Shown: in pieces, positions 22,408-22,506 of the stretch
How the letters are laid out: the number at the start of each line of letters is the position of its first letter
Position numbering within the stretch: position 1 is the first letter of the stretch
Source of the DNA: CAYMND01 sp964465065
GTDB lineage: Bacteria > Acidobacteriota > Aminicenantia > UBA2199
NCBI GenBank assembly: GCA_964465065.1
Contig: CAYXHZ010000048.1
Coordinates: 1-22,506 of the forward strand
Reading direction: 5' to 3'
Length of the DNA: 22,506 bases
Program-made: the position numbers and the translations under genes
Notes under the pieces: generated by a model
What the model saw: the letters and a program-made list of their open reading frames with translations, nothing else
Told to the model about the DNA's origin: nothing
Database searches by the model: none

Positions 22408-22506
22408 TCAGGAGCCGAGGCCCAGACGCGGGCTCGGAGACAGGTCGGCGGCGCCCATCTCCACAAAGCGCCGGTACTGGGCGGCCTGCCGCTCCAGCTG
22501 ACCCAG
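22408..22506 (-). CDS. Unidentified protein, C-terminal 32 codons (partial)
   Basis: An open minus-strand frame enters from the right edge and stops with TGA at 22408-22410. The visible tail is helical and Gln/Arg-rich (LERQAAQYRRFVEMGAADL) and ends in a loose SPSPRLGLGS. It lies 42 bp upstream of the glycosyltransferase gene on the same strand, so it probably belongs to the same operon. No family can be assigned from so little sequence. Confidence 0.5.
   Translation of the reverse strand: MGQLERQAAQYRRFVEMGAADLSPSPRLGLGS

Noticed and set aside
1..22506. CRISPR arrays, insertion sequences, integrases or toxin-antitoxin pairs
   Set aside because: No regularly spaced repeats, transposase or recombinase motifs, or paired small genes of such families were seen on either strand.

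Overview
The window is GC-rich chromosomal DNA from a diderm (Gram-negative type) bacterium. It encodes two tripartite efflux systems with TolC-type outer-membrane channels, an outer-membrane beta-barrel protein and a periplasmic or lipoprotein-type di-haem peroxidase. No marker fixes the phylum. The gene mix would fit Acidobacteriota or a deltaproteobacterial-type lineage, but that is a guess. Genes are tightly packed and many stop/start pairs overlap as ATGA, which suggests translational coupling.

Region 1 (1-3300): the tail of an M23 peptidase-like gene whose frame is broken near the window edge. It is followed by a coupled three-gene set on the + strand: an isochorismatase-family hydrolase, a thioredoxin-reductase-like flavoprotein without a CxxC, and an RlmN/Cfr-like radical SAM protein that lacks the N-terminal domain and one of the two catalytic cysteines of RlmN. 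This set is the most unusual content of the window. Downstream is a scar holding a tRNA 3'-end-like fragment and the tail of an M3-type oligoendopeptidase, then an intact tRNA-Lys(CTT) on the minus strand with a strong promoter.

Region 2 (3300-5450, + strand): a small outer-membrane beta-barrel protein, an HU DNA-binding protein with its own promoter and a clear terminator, and a CBM9-like domain protein.

Region 3 (5490-12780, + strand): a TolC - membrane fusion protein - RND permease operon ending in a strong terminator, then a MauG/cytochrome c peroxidase-type di-haem protein.

Region 4 (12784-19600, minus strand): a MacAB-like ABC export operon (TolC, MacA-like adaptor, ATPase, FtsX-type permease). 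It is preceded by a sensor kinase / OmpR-type response regulator pair. A GTAAC-N5-GTAAC direct repeat, which reads on the minus strand as a near-match to the RstA box, lies in the 121-bp gap between kinase and pump and probably links the two.

Region 5 (19608-22506, minus strand): two glycosyltransferases and a secreted CAP-domain protein in a coupled operon, plus the last 32 codons of an unidentified upstream gene.
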